A DNA stretch of 64,000 bases from JBFHIZ01 sp963666475 (GCA_963666475.2 CAXXJM010000001.1:1488001-1552000); one strand, 5' to 3'; shown: positions 16,362 to 26,010, numbered from the stretch's first letter. The notes: generated by a model not told the origin, from the letters alone. Translations and numbers: made by a program.

Positions 16362-17901
16362 AACTTTCCTCCCGGTGACTTTTCATTATACAGTGCATGA
16401 TGTTTTCCTGTGAAATATCTTCTTCTGTCAATTCTCCAACAATCCTGCCATCATTCATAACATAAATTCGATCACTCATTCCTAATAACTCTGGCAGTTC
16501 TGACGAAATCATGATAATCGTTTTTCCATTCTCTGCAAGTTCGTTTATAACGGAGTAGATCTCATATTTTGCACCTACATCAATACCTCTCGTTGGTTCA
16601 TCCAAAATCAATACGTCAGGATTCGAGAAGATCCACTTACTAAATACTACTTTTTGTTGATTTCCTCCAGAAAGATTTCCAGTTTTTTGTAAAATGCTAG
16701 AAGACTTAATTCTTAGTTTATCTCTGTATTCTTCAGCAACCTTTATCTCTTTGTTATTATCAATCACAATACCATTACTTATGTATTCAAGTGCAGACAA
16801 ACTGATATTTCGTTTGATGTCGTCAATCAAAATCAATCCAGCAGATTTACGATCTTCCGTTGTATATGCAATTCCATTCTTAATGGCATCTCCAACGTTT
16901 TTAATGTCTATCACTTGTTTATCTTTGATAATTGTCCCAGTAATTTTTTTGCCATAGGATTTTCCAAACAGACTCATTGCAAATTCCGTTCTTCCTGCTC
17001 CCATCAAACCTGCGATACCTACAACTTCACCTTTTCTGGTATTAATACAAACATCTTTCAAAACATGTTTGGTCTCATCTTTGTTATCGTAAGCGTTCCA
17101 ATTCACTACCTCAAAACATACATCACCGATTCGATGCGAACGTTTTGGAAATCTGTCGACCAGCTCACGACCTACCATACCTTTGATAATACGGCCTTCT
17201 GTAATCTCATCCTTGCCTTTTACCAAGGTTTCAATCGTATGTCCATCACGAATGACTGTAATTTCGTCAGCTACTCTTGTTACTTCATTTAATTTATGAG
17301 AAATAATGATACTTGTGATCTGATGCTCTTTGAGTTCTAACAGCAGATCAAGAAGATGTTTTGAATCCTCATCATTTAATGCTGCTGTAGGTTCGTCCAG
17401 GATCAGAATCTTAACATCTTTAGCAAGAGCTTTGATAATCTCTACCAACTGCTGTTTACCCATTCCAATGTCTTGAATTCTGGTATCAATATGTTCATTC
17501 AAACCCACTTTTTTCATCATTTCCATGGTCTTAGTTCTTGTCTTATTCCAACTGATTACAACTCCCATGTCTGTTTGTTCGTTTCCTAGAAAAACGTTTT
17601 CAGCTATAGACAGTTGAGGAATCAGTGCCAGTTCCTGATGAATAATTGCAATGCCTTTTGCTTCACTTTCTTTAATGTTTTTAAATGTGCAGATTTCTCC
17701 ATTTACAACGATATCCCCTTCATAGGTACCATATGGATAAACCCCACTGAGTACATTCATTAAGGTAGATTTTCCCGCACCATTTTCTCCAACTAATGCG
17801 TGAATCTGATTTGGTCTTACTTTTAAATTTACGTCATCGAGAGCTTTCACGCCAGGAAACTGCTTTGTGATATTTCTCATTTCCAATGCATATTGTTCCA
17901 T
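16354..17901 (-). CDS. mmsA: Multiple monosaccharide ABC transporter ATP-binding protein
   Basis: 515 residues with two fused ABC domains. The N-half has Walker A GENGAGKST, signature IGMGKQQLVEI and Walker B ILILDEPTAAL. The C-half has the usual altered Walker A GLMGAGRTE, signature LSGGNQQK and Walker B VLILDEPTRGID. This is the GguA/MmsA/XylG type that energises monosaccharide import. It lies downstream of the binding-protein gene and overlaps the permease start. A stem-loop at 17956 separates it from the binding-protein gene and may set the expression ratio. Confidence 0.92.
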   Translation of the reverse strand: MEQYALEMRNITKQFPGVKALDDVNLKVRPNQIHALVGENGAGKSTLMNVLSGVYPYGTYEGDIVVNGEICTFKNIKESEAKGIAIIHQELALIPQLSIAENVFLGNEQTDMGVVISWNKTRTKTMEMMKKVGLNEHIDTRIQDIGMGKQQLVEIIKALAKDVKILILDEPTAALNDEDSKHLLDLLLELKEHQITSIIISHKLNEVTRVADEITVIRDGHTIETLVKGKDEITEGRIIKGMVGRELVDRFPKRSHRIGDVCFEVVNWNAYDNKDETKHVLKDVCINTRKGEVVGIAGLMGAGRTEFAMSLFGKSYGKKITGTIIKDKQVIDIKNVGDAIKNGIAYTTEDRKSAGLILIDDIKRNISLSALEYISNGIVIDNNKEIKVAEEYRDKLRIKSSSILQKTGNLSGGNQQKVVFSKWIFSNPDVLILDEPTRGIDVGAKYEIYSVINELAENGKTIIMISSELPELLGMSDRIYVMNDGRIVGELTEEDISQENIMHCIMKSHREESYE

Positions 17902-17955
17902 TGCTTTACTCCTTACACTTCTGTTTTCTGATTTAAAGAGACGTCTTATACATCA

Positions 17956-17987
17956 AGATACTGGGCAGAAAATCCTACCCAGTATCT
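17956..17987 (-). promoter_or_regulatory. Intercistronic stem-loop between binding protein and ATPase genes
   Basis: AGATACTGGG and CCCAGTATCT form a perfect 10-bp stem with a 12-base loop. No T-run follows on the minus strand, so it is more likely an mRNA-stabilising or partial-termination hairpin than a full terminator. Such hairpins commonly raise the level of the upstream binding protein relative to the membrane components. Confidence 0.6.
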
Positions 17988-18012
17988 GCTGTTTTAAAAA
18001 CTATTAAATTTC

Positions 18013-19110
18013 TTATTTAATATCATCTTCTGTTAAATATCCGGAATCAATTACTAATTCCTGGTAGTTATCAACAGTAACAATATAAGGTGCTAACAAG
18101 TATGCTGGAACGATTTTTACATTATTATCATATGTAGTAGTGTCGTTGATTTCTGGTTCTGATCCAGTTAACACTGCATCTACCATACCAGCTGCAACTG
18201 CTGCAAGTTCACGAGTATCTTTCAAAATTGTTGAATACTGATCTCCAGAAACAATCATTTTTACAGAAGCTGCCTCTGCGTCCTGTCCAGTAACGATTGG
18301 AAGTGTATCTCCTGCATATCCAAATGCTGTAAGTGCTGATAAGATACCTCTTGAAATTCCATCATATGGAGATAAAACACCATCTAATTGAGTTCCATCT
18401 GCATAGTTTGCTGCTAACAAAGCATCCATACGAGACTGAGCAACTGCTCCATCCCATCTAAGTGTTCCAACTTCTTCCTGTGTCATCTGACCAGAAGTAA
18501 CAATAACTGTTCCATCATCAATCAATGGTTGAAGAACATCCATTGCTCCCTGGAAGAAATAGAATGAGTTTGTATCATCAGGTGAACCAGCAAATAATTC
18601 AATGTGGTATGGTCCATCCCCTTTGAAATCCTGAAGACCTGTAACAAGAGAAGTAGCTTGAAGCTGTCCAACTTTTCTATTATCGAAAGTTGCATAGTAA
18701 CTAACTGCATCTGTATTTACAAGTAGACGGTCATAAGAAATAACTTTCACGCCATCTTTTGCTGCTGCGTCAAGCGTATCAGAAAGTGTTGATCCATCAA
18801 CTGCTGCAATAACAAGAACCTCAGCACCTTTTGCGATCATTGTTTCGATCTGAGATTTTTGTGTTGGGATATCATCTTCAGCATACTGAAGATCTACTGT
18901 GTATCCTTTTTCTTCCAAGATTTCTTTCATTGCTGCGCCGTCTTTGATCCATCTCTCACTTGACTGTGTTGGCATCGAAATTCCAATATACTTTCCATCA
19001 GAACCTGATCCCGATCCACATCCTACTAGTAATGAAGCGCCCATTGCTAGTACAAGAACTAAGGATAATGCTTTTTTAACAAGTTTTGTTCCCCATTTTG
19101 TTTCTTTCAT
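18013..19110 (-). CDS. chvE: Sugar-binding lipoprotein, ChvE-like
   Basis: 365 residues. A lipoprotein signal peptide is present: positive N-terminus, hydrophobic ALSLVLVLAMGASLL, then the lipobox Cys in VGCGSG. The mature part is a periplasmic-binding-protein type 1 fold with IGISMPTQSSERW, VIAAVDGSTL and VISYDRLL, as in ChvE. It is tethered outside the cell and delivers monosaccharides to MmsA/MmsB. AAGGAGG precedes the ATG. Expression is probably driven by the promoter at 19239-19267 and controlled by the repeats at 19184-19230. Confidence 0.9.
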   Translation of the reverse strand: MKETKWGTKLVKKALSLVLVLAMGASLLVGCGSGSGSDGKYIGISMPTQSSERWIKDGAAMKEILEEKGYTVDLQYAEDDIPTQKSQIETMIAKGAEVLVIAAVDGSTLSDTLDAAAKDGVKVISYDRLLVNTDAVSYYATFDNRKVGQLQATSLVTGLQDFKGDGPYHIELFAGSPDDTNSFYFFQGAMDVLQPLIDDGTVIVTSGQMTQEEVGTLRWDGAVAQSRMDALLAANYADGTQLDGVLSPYDGISRGILSALTAFGYAGDTLPIVTGQDAEAASVKMIVSGDQYSTILKDTRELAAVAAGMVDAVLTGSEPEINDTTTYDNNVKIVPAYLLAPYIVTVDNYQELVIDSGYLTEDDIK

Positions 19111-19183
19111 AAAATCCTCCTTAATTGTTTGTTCATGTTTGTTTTCTATGTTAATCGCTTTGCGAAAAACACCAACCTTAAAC

Positions 19184-19230
19184 TTGTTCTTTTTTGTTCT
19201 TTTTTTTTGCTTTTTGTTCGTTTGTGTTCG
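19184..19230. promoter_or_regulatory. Phased TTGTTC repeats, probable DeoR-type operator
   Basis: TTGTTC occurs at 19184, 19194 and 19214 and as GTGTTC at 19224, with a weaker TTTTGC at 19204, so copies fall every 10 bp on one face of the helix. A further TTTGTTC lies at 19128-19134. The array begins just downstream of the minus-strand promoter for the ChvE gene. The divergent gene at 19419 encodes a DeoR-family repressor, the obvious candidate to bind here. Confidence 0.6.
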
Positions 19231-19238
19231 TTTTCTTT

Positions 19239-19267
19239 ATATTATCACTACGAGTGTACATTGTCAA
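19239..19267 (-). promoter_or_regulatory. Sigma-A promoter for the ChvE-MmsA-MmsB operon
   Basis: On the minus strand a consensus -35 TTGACA (19262-19267) and -10 TAATAT (19239-19244) are separated by exactly 17 bases. The leader to the ATG at 19110 is about 120 bases and contains the operator-like repeats. The 308-base divergent gap 19111-19418 holds nothing else I could recognise. Confidence 0.8.
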
Positions 19268-19418
19268 TAAAATTATCTCTAAAATTGCACTTTTTATGTA
19301 CAAACTGCTATTAAACGTTTAATTCTTGAATTTTCAAAAGATATCATGTATCATTATCTTATATATTGTTATATCTTTTTGTGCAATTTATCATTTTTAA
19401 CTAAACTAGGAGACCCAT

Positions 19419-20189
19419 ATGTTTGCAATTGAAAGAATCAGAATCATAAAAAATTACTTAATAAAAGATAATAAAGTATCAGTAGCGAAACTAAGCGAAC
19501 TTTTGAATGTGACCGAAGTTACGATTCGAAGAGATTTAGAAAAGCTTGAAAAGGAAGGGTTCCTAAAAAGAACTCATGGCGGAGCTGTGCTTCATACTCC
19601 AAGCGACGAGTTCATGGCTGACGAAGCACTGGACGAGACATCGCTTCCTTATAATGAAATCGCAGACACTGCATACCATATCATTGAGGATTCTTGTTCT
19701 GTAATGCTTACTAGTGGTCCAATTAATGTATTACTAAGCAAACTCCTTACCTCAAAATCAAACCTCACAGTTGTCACAAATGATTTGGATATCGCGTCCT
19801 CCCTTTCTTCCTCTAAGGAGAACTCAATCATTTGCCTTGGTGGTGACTTAGAAGATCGAGCTCTTTATGGTCAAATGACTTCGGACAATTTACGGAATTT
19901 CTCCTTTGATCATGCTTTTATTGAAGTCGATGGTTTTACTCCATCCATGGGATTTTCTGTATCTAGTATGAAAAAAGCTACATTGGTTCAACAGGTTGCA
20001 AAATTAGCAGATTCCGTAACTATCATCTGCCCTTCTTCTAATTTTGGATTCAATTCCCTTTATCGTGCTGGAAAACCTTCTATTGCACATCGAGTATTAA
20101 CCGATTCAAATGTAAATGACGATTTCAAAAAATTACTTTTCGACCAGAATATTCCAGTTTTTACATCCATCAATCTTTACGAAGACTAA
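19419..20189 (+). CDS. DeoR/GlpR-family transcriptional regulator
   Basis: 256 residues. The N-terminal ~60 residues are a DeoR winged helix: RIRIIKNYLIKDNKVSVAKL, then VTEVTIRRDLEKLEKEGFL and RTHGGAV. The C-terminal part is the sugar-phosphate-sensing fold (CLGGDLEDRALYG, HAFIEVDGFTP). The effector is likely a phosphorylated sugar. It is divergent from the sugar importer operon and is followed after 17 bases by an orphan transporter ATPase. TAGGAGA precedes the ATG. Control of the importer through the repeats at 19184-19230 is inferred. Confidence 0.85.
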   Translation: MFAIERIRIIKNYLIKDNKVSVAKLSELLNVTEVTIRRDLEKLEKEGFLKRTHGGAVLHTPSDEFMADEALDETSLPYNEIADTAYHIIEDSCSVMLTSGPINVLLSKLLTSKSNLTVVTNDLDIASSLSSSKENSIICLGGDLEDRALYGQMTSDNLRNFSFDHAFIEVDGFTPSMGFSVSSMKKATLVQQVAKLADSVTIICPSSNFGFNSLYRAGKPSIAHRVLTDSNVNDDFKKLLFDQNIPVFTSINLYED

Positions 20190-20206
20190 TCTAACGGAGG
20201 TACCTT

Positions 20207-21694
20207 GTGAACATACCATTGCTTGAACTGACAAATGTAAATCTTGAAATTTCAAATTTTTCGCTTCGAGACATCAACCTATCCGTTTATCCGGGAGAAG
20301 TTCATGTAATTATGGGAGAAAATGGATCCGGTAAGTCGCTGATTATGCAAATTATAAGCGGAACAATAAAACCAGATTCCGGAGAAATTCGACTGTATGG
20401 AAATCTCACCAAAAACAAGATTTATTCCCTTTTGGCAGCAAAGGATATTCTTTATGTTGGCCAGAACTTAAATCTTCTAGAACATCTATCTGTTGCAGAA
20501 AATCTATTTTTCAAGGACATGCCATATCGTAATCATTTGTTACACATCATCGACTACGATCAATTGAATAGCAGACTTCAGTCAATCATTGACGAGTTTA
20601 ATCTTCCTATTCGAATAGATGATGACGTAGCATTACTTGGGGCTGCACAAAGACAAATGCTTGAATTCTGCAAGGCTTATATTTCCAAAGCCCACATTAT
20701 TATTCTCGATGAGCCTGCCGATTCCTTGACAACAATCGAAAAAGAAATATTGTTTCATATCATCGAAAAAATAAAAAATCGCGGAGCAGCAATTTTCTAT
20801 ATTACACACCATATTAACGATGTTTTTCGCTTAGGAGATCGTGTAACAATTCTAAGAAACGGTGCAACACTTGATACGATGACTGTAAAAGATGCCACAC
20901 CGGAGAAGATCATCCATTCATTAAGCGGAATTACGATCGAAGAAAAATATCCAAAAATCAAATCCTATAAAGGAAAAACTCTGATGCGCGTCAACAATTT
21001 GGGGTTTGACGGAGTATTAAGCAACATCAACTTCAACCTTCACGAAGGAGAGATATTAGGCATAACCGGTATGGCAGGATCTGGTAGAACTTTGCTTGCG
21101 AAATGTTTGTTCGGTGTAGCAAAATATACTGGCAGTGTTCTTTTAAATGGGGTGAAAGTAGATATTACCAGTCCCGAAATAGCAATCAAGAATGGAATCG
21201 CATTTATGCCTGATAACAGACTTGAAGACTCTATTTTTGAATATTTTAATACAGATGAAAACGTAGCATTTCCTTCTCTTCATCGTTTTTCAAAAAATAA
21301 AATCATCCATATGGGATATTTAGAACAGGCTGTGTATCAGTACATTCAAAAAATCAATGTACCAGTAGACAAATATAAGAAAATCTCATCCATCAGTGGT
21401 GGCAATCTTCAAAAAGTTCTTTTTGCAAAATGGCTTATGAGCAGAGCCCGTATCTTTATATTGGATGAGCCTACACACGGAACGGATCTAGCGAGCAAAA
21501 TCGATATATATAATTTCATTACTGATATGGTCAAAAAAAAGGTGGCAATTATCTATATTTCGTCGGACATTGAAGAAATCCTCGGAATATGCGATAGAGT
21601 TGCCGTTTTATCCAACAAAACATTTGTATGCGATCTCCCAACCAAAGACATTACTGCTGAAGAGATCATACAACTAGCAACTTCGGACAAATAA
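20207..21694 (+). CDS. Orphan monosaccharide-type ABC ATPase, N-half signature degenerate
   Basis: 495 residues, two ABC domains of the MmsA/RbsA type. It starts with GTG behind ACGGAGG. N-half: Walker A GENGSGKS and Walker B IIILDEPADSL are intact, but the signature expected as LS.G..Q reads LLGAAQRQMLEF. C-half: GMAGSGRT, ISGGNLQK and IFILDEPTHGTD look normal. No permease or binding protein accompanies it; the gene follows the DeoR regulator in one transcript. It could serve a transporter encoded elsewhere, share the MmsB permease, or have a regulatory role. Confidence 0.8.
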   Translation: MNIPLLELTNVNLEISNFSLRDINLSVYPGEVHVIMGENGSGKSLIMQIISGTIKPDSGEIRLYGNLTKNKIYSLLAAKDILYVGQNLNLLEHLSVAENLFFKDMPYRNHLLHIIDYDQLNSRLQSIIDEFNLPIRIDDDVALLGAAQRQMLEFCKAYISKAHIIILDEPADSLTTIEKEILFHIIEKIKNRGAAIFYITHHINDVFRLGDRVTILRNGATLDTMTVKDATPEKIIHSLSGITIEEKYPKIKSYKGKTLMRVNNLGFDGVLSNINFNLHEGEILGITGMAGSGRTLLAKCLFGVAKYTGSVLLNGVKVDITSPEIAIKNGIAFMPDNRLEDSIFEYFNTDENVAFPSLHRFSKNKIIHMGYLEQAVYQYIQKINVPVDKYKKISSISGGNLQKVLFAKWLMSRARIFILDEPTHGTDLASKIDIYNFITDMVKKKVAIIYISSDIEEILGICDRVAVLSNKTFVCDLPTKDITAEEIIQLATSDK

Positions 21695-21720
21695 AAAAAG
21701 GCCCATGGGCCTTTTTTATT
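21693..21720. terminator. Bidirectional palindromic terminator
   Basis: AAAAAAGGCCC and GGGCCTTTTTT form a near-perfect self-complementary sequence centred on CATG. It lies between the convergent genes ending at 21694 and 21719 and overlaps the stop of the latter. Confidence 0.85.
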
Positions 21721-23419
21721 ATCTAAAATTATATTCTGTCACAATTGGTTCTCTTTTCAAAGTAACATCATTATAATACTCATATAAGGACAACGCCAGG
21801 AAACTTCCGGCAATGTTATATACATTCTGATATCCTAAATTTTGTAATGCTAAAGTAACGTTGTAGCTTCTCTGTCCAGATCTGCAATGCAAATAAATAG
21901 AACGGTCTTTCGGAAACTCATTCAATCGATTACGGAATTCAGACATTGGAATATTTATCGCTCCCTTAATATGTCCTCTTTTATATTCGCCCGGTTCACG
22001 AACGTCGATAATTACATCTCCATTTTCTATTAGCTCACGCACTTGTGAAACTTGCACTTGTTTGTATTCTTGATTCAGCAAACTCGTTCCTACATATCCA
22101 GCAAAATTTACGACATCTTTTCCAGTTGAAAACGGTGGTGCATAGCTTAATTCCAAATCTTTTAAATCCTCTACTGTTCCACCAAACTTAATTGCGGTCG
22201 CAATGATGTCAATACGTTTGGTTACATCACCTTTTCCAATTGCCTGTGCACCTAGTATCTTTCCAGTCGGAACTTCAAAAAGTAACTTAAAGTGCATTGG
22301 TGCAGAGTCTGGCATCAAACCTACTTTATCAGAAGGAATGATACGTACCACATCATAATTTATTTTCAGATTCATAACTTTAATCAGTGCTTCATTCAAA
22401 CCAGTAGATGCACCATTTAATTCAAATACTTTTATCGAAGAAGAACCAATATATCCTTTGTTCAAGGAACCTTTGTTATGAATATGATCTGCTACTGAAC
22501 GAGCCTGTTTGAGTGCCGGTCCCGCAAGAGATAGTTTCGTCATAGAGTGTGTAAGTGCATGATACACTTCGATTGCATCACCCACAGCATAAATATCCGG
22601 ATCATTTGTACGGTAATTTTTATCCACGGAGATTGCACCAGTTTCACCAATTGTGATTCCCGCTTCCTTTGCAAGTCTAGTTTCTGGAGAGACCCCAATA
22701 GCCATCACTACTGCTCCAGTCTGAATGGATTTTCCAGACTCCAAAACAACCATATCTTTTTCGAATTTGGAAACCTTATCGCCAACTATTAAATCAACGT
22801 TATGATCCAATAATACCTTGTGGAAAATTTGTACCATATCATAATCAAACGGTCTTAAAATCTGTTCTGCTGCCTCTACCAGAGTTACCTCAAAACCAGC
22901 TTCACTTAGATTCTCTGCAACTTCAACACCGATAAAACCTCCACCAATTACCGTCACGTCTTTTCGATCCATTTTCTTAATATATTTATTTAATCGATCG
23001 ATGTCAACTACATTACGAACCGTAAAGACGTTCACATCATCCAAGCCTTGAAATCTAGGAACTATTGGTGACGCACCAGGAGACAAAATCAGTTTATCAT
23101 ATTCTTCTGAATATTCTTCGTTTGTATCTACTTTTTTGACCGTTACCGTTTTATTCTGACGATCAATTGATAAAACTTCGCTATTTACTCGTGCATCTAT
23201 GTTATATTGTTTGAGAAACCATTCTGGATCCATTAAAACCAAATCGTCTGCATCCTCTACAATTCCACTCAAATGGTAAGGAAGTGAACAATTTGAAAAC
23301 GAAACGTGCGGTCCCTTCTCAAACATAATAATGTGATTTTCCTCACCATTTCTTCTTAGTCGTGCTGCTGCAGAAGCTCCTCCTGCAACACCGCCAATTA
23401 TTACAATTTTTTGTTCCAT
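21719..23419 (-). CDS. CoA-disulfide reductase-type flavoprotein with C-terminal rhodanese domain
   Basis: 566 residues. The N-terminal FAD-binding motif IVIIGGVAGGASAAARLRR, the redox Cys in SFSNCSLPYHLSG (about residue 43), the NAD(P) motif VTVIGGGFIGVEVAENL and the FAD-binding IYAVGDAIEV define the CoA-disulfide reductase / NADH oxidase class. Residues ~460-550 are a rhodanese domain with active-site Cys in YLHCRSGQRS. It probably reduces CoA or related disulfides or polysulfides in the cytoplasm. A stand-alone rhodanese lies just upstream at 23471, suggesting joint sulfur handling. AGGAGG precedes the ATG. Confidence 0.88.
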   Translation of the reverse strand: MEQKIVIIGGVAGGASAAARLRRNGEENHIIMFEKGPHVSFSNCSLPYHLSGIVEDADDLVLMDPEWFLKQYNIDARVNSEVLSIDRQNKTVTVKKVDTNEEYSEEYDKLILSPGASPIVPRFQGLDDVNVFTVRNVVDIDRLNKYIKKMDRKDVTVIGGGFIGVEVAENLSEAGFEVTLVEAAEQILRPFDYDMVQIFHKVLLDHNVDLIVGDKVSKFEKDMVVLESGKSIQTGAVVMAIGVSPETRLAKEAGITIGETGAISVDKNYRTNDPDIYAVGDAIEVYHALTHSMTKLSLAGPALKQARSVADHIHNKGSLNKGYIGSSSIKVFELNGASTGLNEALIKVMNLKINYDVVRIIPSDKVGLMPDSAPMHFKLLFEVPTGKILGAQAIGKGDVTKRIDIIATAIKFGGTVEDLKDLELSYAPPFSTGKDVVNFAGYVGTSLLNQEYKQVQVSQVRELIENGDVIIDVREPGEYKRGHIKGAINIPMSEFRNRLNEFPKDRSIYLHCRSGQRSYNVTLALQNLGYQNVYNIAGSFLALSLYEYYNDVTLKREPIVTEYNFR

Positions 23420-23470
23420 TGTACTCCTCCTTCTACTTTACTTCTCCTACTCTATTCACTCAAGTAATTT

Positions 23471-23794
23471 CTATTTTCTTTTTGTACCAGAGTACATTCC
23501 CATTCCGCCGGATACATTGATTACATCATATCCTTCTCGTTCAAGTTGTCTGGTTGCACTTCCACTTCTACCACCTGACTGACATAGAATATAATATTTT
23601 TTCTCTTTCAAAAGATATTTCCCTGGATTTGACAATAACGTTCCCATCGGAATATTCTTTGCTGTACGAATTGTGCCACTTTGAAATTCATATGGTTCTC
23701 TAATATCTATAATCTCAACTTTACCTACTAAATCATCTAAGTCGTTCACAAAAATTGAATTTCCACTGTTTCCCATTCCAAATAAATTAAACAT
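23471..23794 (-). CDS. Single-domain rhodanese-like protein
   Basis: 107 residues, one rhodanese domain. The catalytic loop YYILCQSGGRSGSATRQL holds the active Cys, and DIREPYEF is the typical early motif. It probably carries persulfide sulfur. The gene lies 51 bases upstream of the CoA-disulfide reductase/rhodanese fusion on the same strand, so the two may be co-transcribed. AGGAGG precedes the ATG. Confidence 0.85.
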   Translation of the reverse strand: MFNLFGMGNSGNSIFVNDLDDLVGKVEIIDIREPYEFQSGTIRTAKNIPMGTLLSNPGKYLLKEKKYYILCQSGGRSGSATRQLEREGYDVINVSGGMGMYSGTKRK

Positions 23795-23894
23795 AATAAT
23801 TTCCTCCTGATCTTTTCAAATACATGTGCGGTTCATCGCTTTACATGATTAATTATATAAGAATCAAAAGGTTTATCAGTGATTTTGTCACAAA

Positions 23895-25859
23895 CTATTT
23901 TTCGTTCTTTATTTCATATGTAGAAATGTAGGTTTCAAATAACTGGCGAACCTCATCATCTGTTCGAACGTGACTACAAATCATTAGGTCACAAATTTCT
24001 CCTTGAAAAGAATCTTTATAAATGTCACCACCAAGATAAATCAGTTTTGCATGTGTCATTGTTGGTACTTGGCTCAAGCTTGCTGCCAGCTCGCCATTCA
24101 CATAAAGTTTTGCTGTTTCAGAAACGTATTCATAAGAAATTGCAACAAAAGTCCAAGTATCCAAAGGTTGCACATTACCTACTACATCATGGTAACCTTC
24201 CACTTCCTTGATATCTCTGAATCGAAAGGTCAGTTTTCCTTCCACTGCCTCCATTGAGACAGTAAAAAAGCCATTTTCATATTTTGCATATAAAATACTT
24301 CCCCATTCCGTACTTTTTTCCGGACGCATCCAGAAAGAAAGCGTGTAATTGTCATGGTAAAATAGCCTAGCAGGTAATTTTAATATATTTTCATTTTTAT
24401 CTCCGCCAGGAAACCTTATTGCGCCAGTTCCTTTCGCAAATCCTTCTACAAATGAAAAACCTTCCCCTACATATTCTGCTGCAAATTCCTTGTTGGTGGA
24501 AAGTATTGTTTGGTCAAAAGTAAAACGAATGGCTTCCGCTGTGTCAATACAGTAGTCGCTGTAAAATTTTTCAAAATCCTCTATGGATATTGGTTTTGCA
24601 AAATAAAATCCCTGTGCAATTTGACATCCACAACTTGTGAGAAACTCAATTTGTGAAACATCCTCTACACCTTCAGCGACAATTTTCACTTTTAAATCGC
24701 GACACATATTGATTACGTTACTAACAACTCTTTTTCCTTTGATGTCATGAACGGACAACTGAAGAAACTCTCGATCAATTTTGATGGTATCAACTGGAAT
24801 ATTCTTAATCATATTTAGTGCAGAATAACCCGAGCCAAAATCATCAATAGAAATCAAAAAACCTTTTTCTTTTAAACGTTCAACCATACGAATCAATTGA
24901 GTACTATCGTTAAAAAACATGCTCTCTGTAATTTCCAACTCAATTTCAGAAGCATTCACTTTATATTTCTGTGCGATAGCATACAAATCTTCTGGCAAGC
25001 TGTTTTCATAGAAATGAAGTCGATCCATATTTAAAGAAATCGGCAGTTTCTCCAAACGACTTCCCTTCCAACTCTGTTTAATCTTACAGACTTCTTCAAA
25101 AATATATCGATCCAACTTAATAATGAAACCATTCTTTTCAAAAAGTGGAATAAACTGTGCCGGAGCACGCAACCCATCTGTAGGATGTTTCCATCGAGAC
25201 AATGCTTCAGCACCAACCAGACAATTGTTTAGCATGTCAATCTTTGGTTGCAAGAATGCCTCGAACTGACCCGTTAAAATAGCGCGGTGCATTTCTGCCT
25301 CTATATTCTTATTGATCTCTATCGCATTCTTATCACTCTTATAGATTGCATATTGATTTTTTCCCAGAGCCCTTGCTTTATACATGGCTAAATTTGACTT
25401 TGAAAACAGTTCGTCCAATGTTTGCTCAACACTTTGATTTAGAATAATTCCAATGCTAAGCGTTATCAACGTCGATATATCCTGTCGAAAAATACTCTTG
25501 CCAAAAAAATCGATAATATTTCCAGCGAGTTCTTTCATCGTATCTTCCGATAGATTCCCTTTTTGAATAATCAAAAATTCATCTCCTCCGACGCGTGCAA
25601 CAAACCCTTCCTTAACTACCGATTTAATACATGAAGCAATATTTTTTAAAAGCTGATCCCCAATGCTGTGCCCATAGATTTCATTCACCTGTCTAAAATT
25701 GTCTACATTTATAAATAGTACATGAATTTTTTCTTTGGTACGAAGCGCCTCATAATAATCATATAATCCCTTACGATCTGGTACCCCAGTAAGGTAGTCC
25801 GTTTGATAGGATCGCTCTTTTTCATTTTGTGTTCTAAAAAATCCCTGAAATACACCCAT
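23895..25859 (-). CDS. GGDEF-EAL c-di-GMP enzyme with C-terminal LamG-like domain
   Basis: 654 residues with no signal peptide or membrane segment. The diguanylate cyclase domain has intact GGDEF (residues 91-95) and the metal Asp in FINVDNF; no RxxD inhibitory site precedes it. The EAL domain has AEALSRW (about 220), ELEITESMFF, ISIDDFGSGYSAL, TIKIDREFL and VAEGVED, the full phosphodiesterase set. Residues ~475-645 form a concanavalin-like LamG fold (TLSFWMRPE, TWTFVAISYEY, KLYVNGELA, FQGEICDLMI). A LamG domain on a protein that appears cytoplasmic is unusual. It may both make and degrade c-di-GMP, the signal sensed by the riboswitch at 45083-45151. Confidence 0.9.
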   Translation of the reverse strand: MGVFQGFFRTQNEKERSYQTDYLTGVPDRKGLYDYYEALRTKEKIHVLFINVDNFRQVNEIYGHSIGDQLLKNIASCIKSVVKEGFVARVGGDEFLIIQKGNLSEDTMKELAGNIIDFFGKSIFRQDISTLITLSIGIILNQSVEQTLDELFSKSNLAMYKARALGKNQYAIYKSDKNAIEINKNIEAEMHRAILTGQFEAFLQPKIDMLNNCLVGAEALSRWKHPTDGLRAPAQFIPLFEKNGFIIKLDRYIFEEVCKIKQSWKGSRLEKLPISLNMDRLHFYENSLPEDLYAIAQKYKVNASEIELEITESMFFNDSTQLIRMVERLKEKGFLISIDDFGSGYSALNMIKNIPVDTIKIDREFLQLSVHDIKGKRVVSNVINMCRDLKVKIVAEGVEDVSQIEFLTSCGCQIAQGFYFAKPISIEDFEKFYSDYCIDTAEAIRFTFDQTILSTNKEFAAEYVGEGFSFVEGFAKGTGAIRFPGGDKNENILKLPARLFYHDNYTLSFWMRPEKSTEWGSILYAKYENGFFTVSMEAVEGKLTFRFRDIKEVEGYHDVVGNVQPLDTWTFVAISYEYVSETAKLYVNGELAASLSQVPTMTHAKLIYLGGDIYKDSFQGEICDLMICSHVRTDDEVRQLFETYISTYEIKNEK

Positions 25860-26010
25860 TTGATATCTCCATATAAAGACTACATACTCAAATCTATAGT
25901 ACTCTTATTTTATCAAATTACCACTGACATGACAATAGAATCACTCTTCACAGATTGTGCAAATGCAAGGTGCTGCGATAGTAGGTTGTTTCTGTTATGG
26001 TCGTTTCTGT

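Noticed and set aside
17956..17987. Rho-independent terminator between chvE and mmsA
   Set aside because: No T-run follows on the minus strand, so it was recorded as an intercistronic hairpin.
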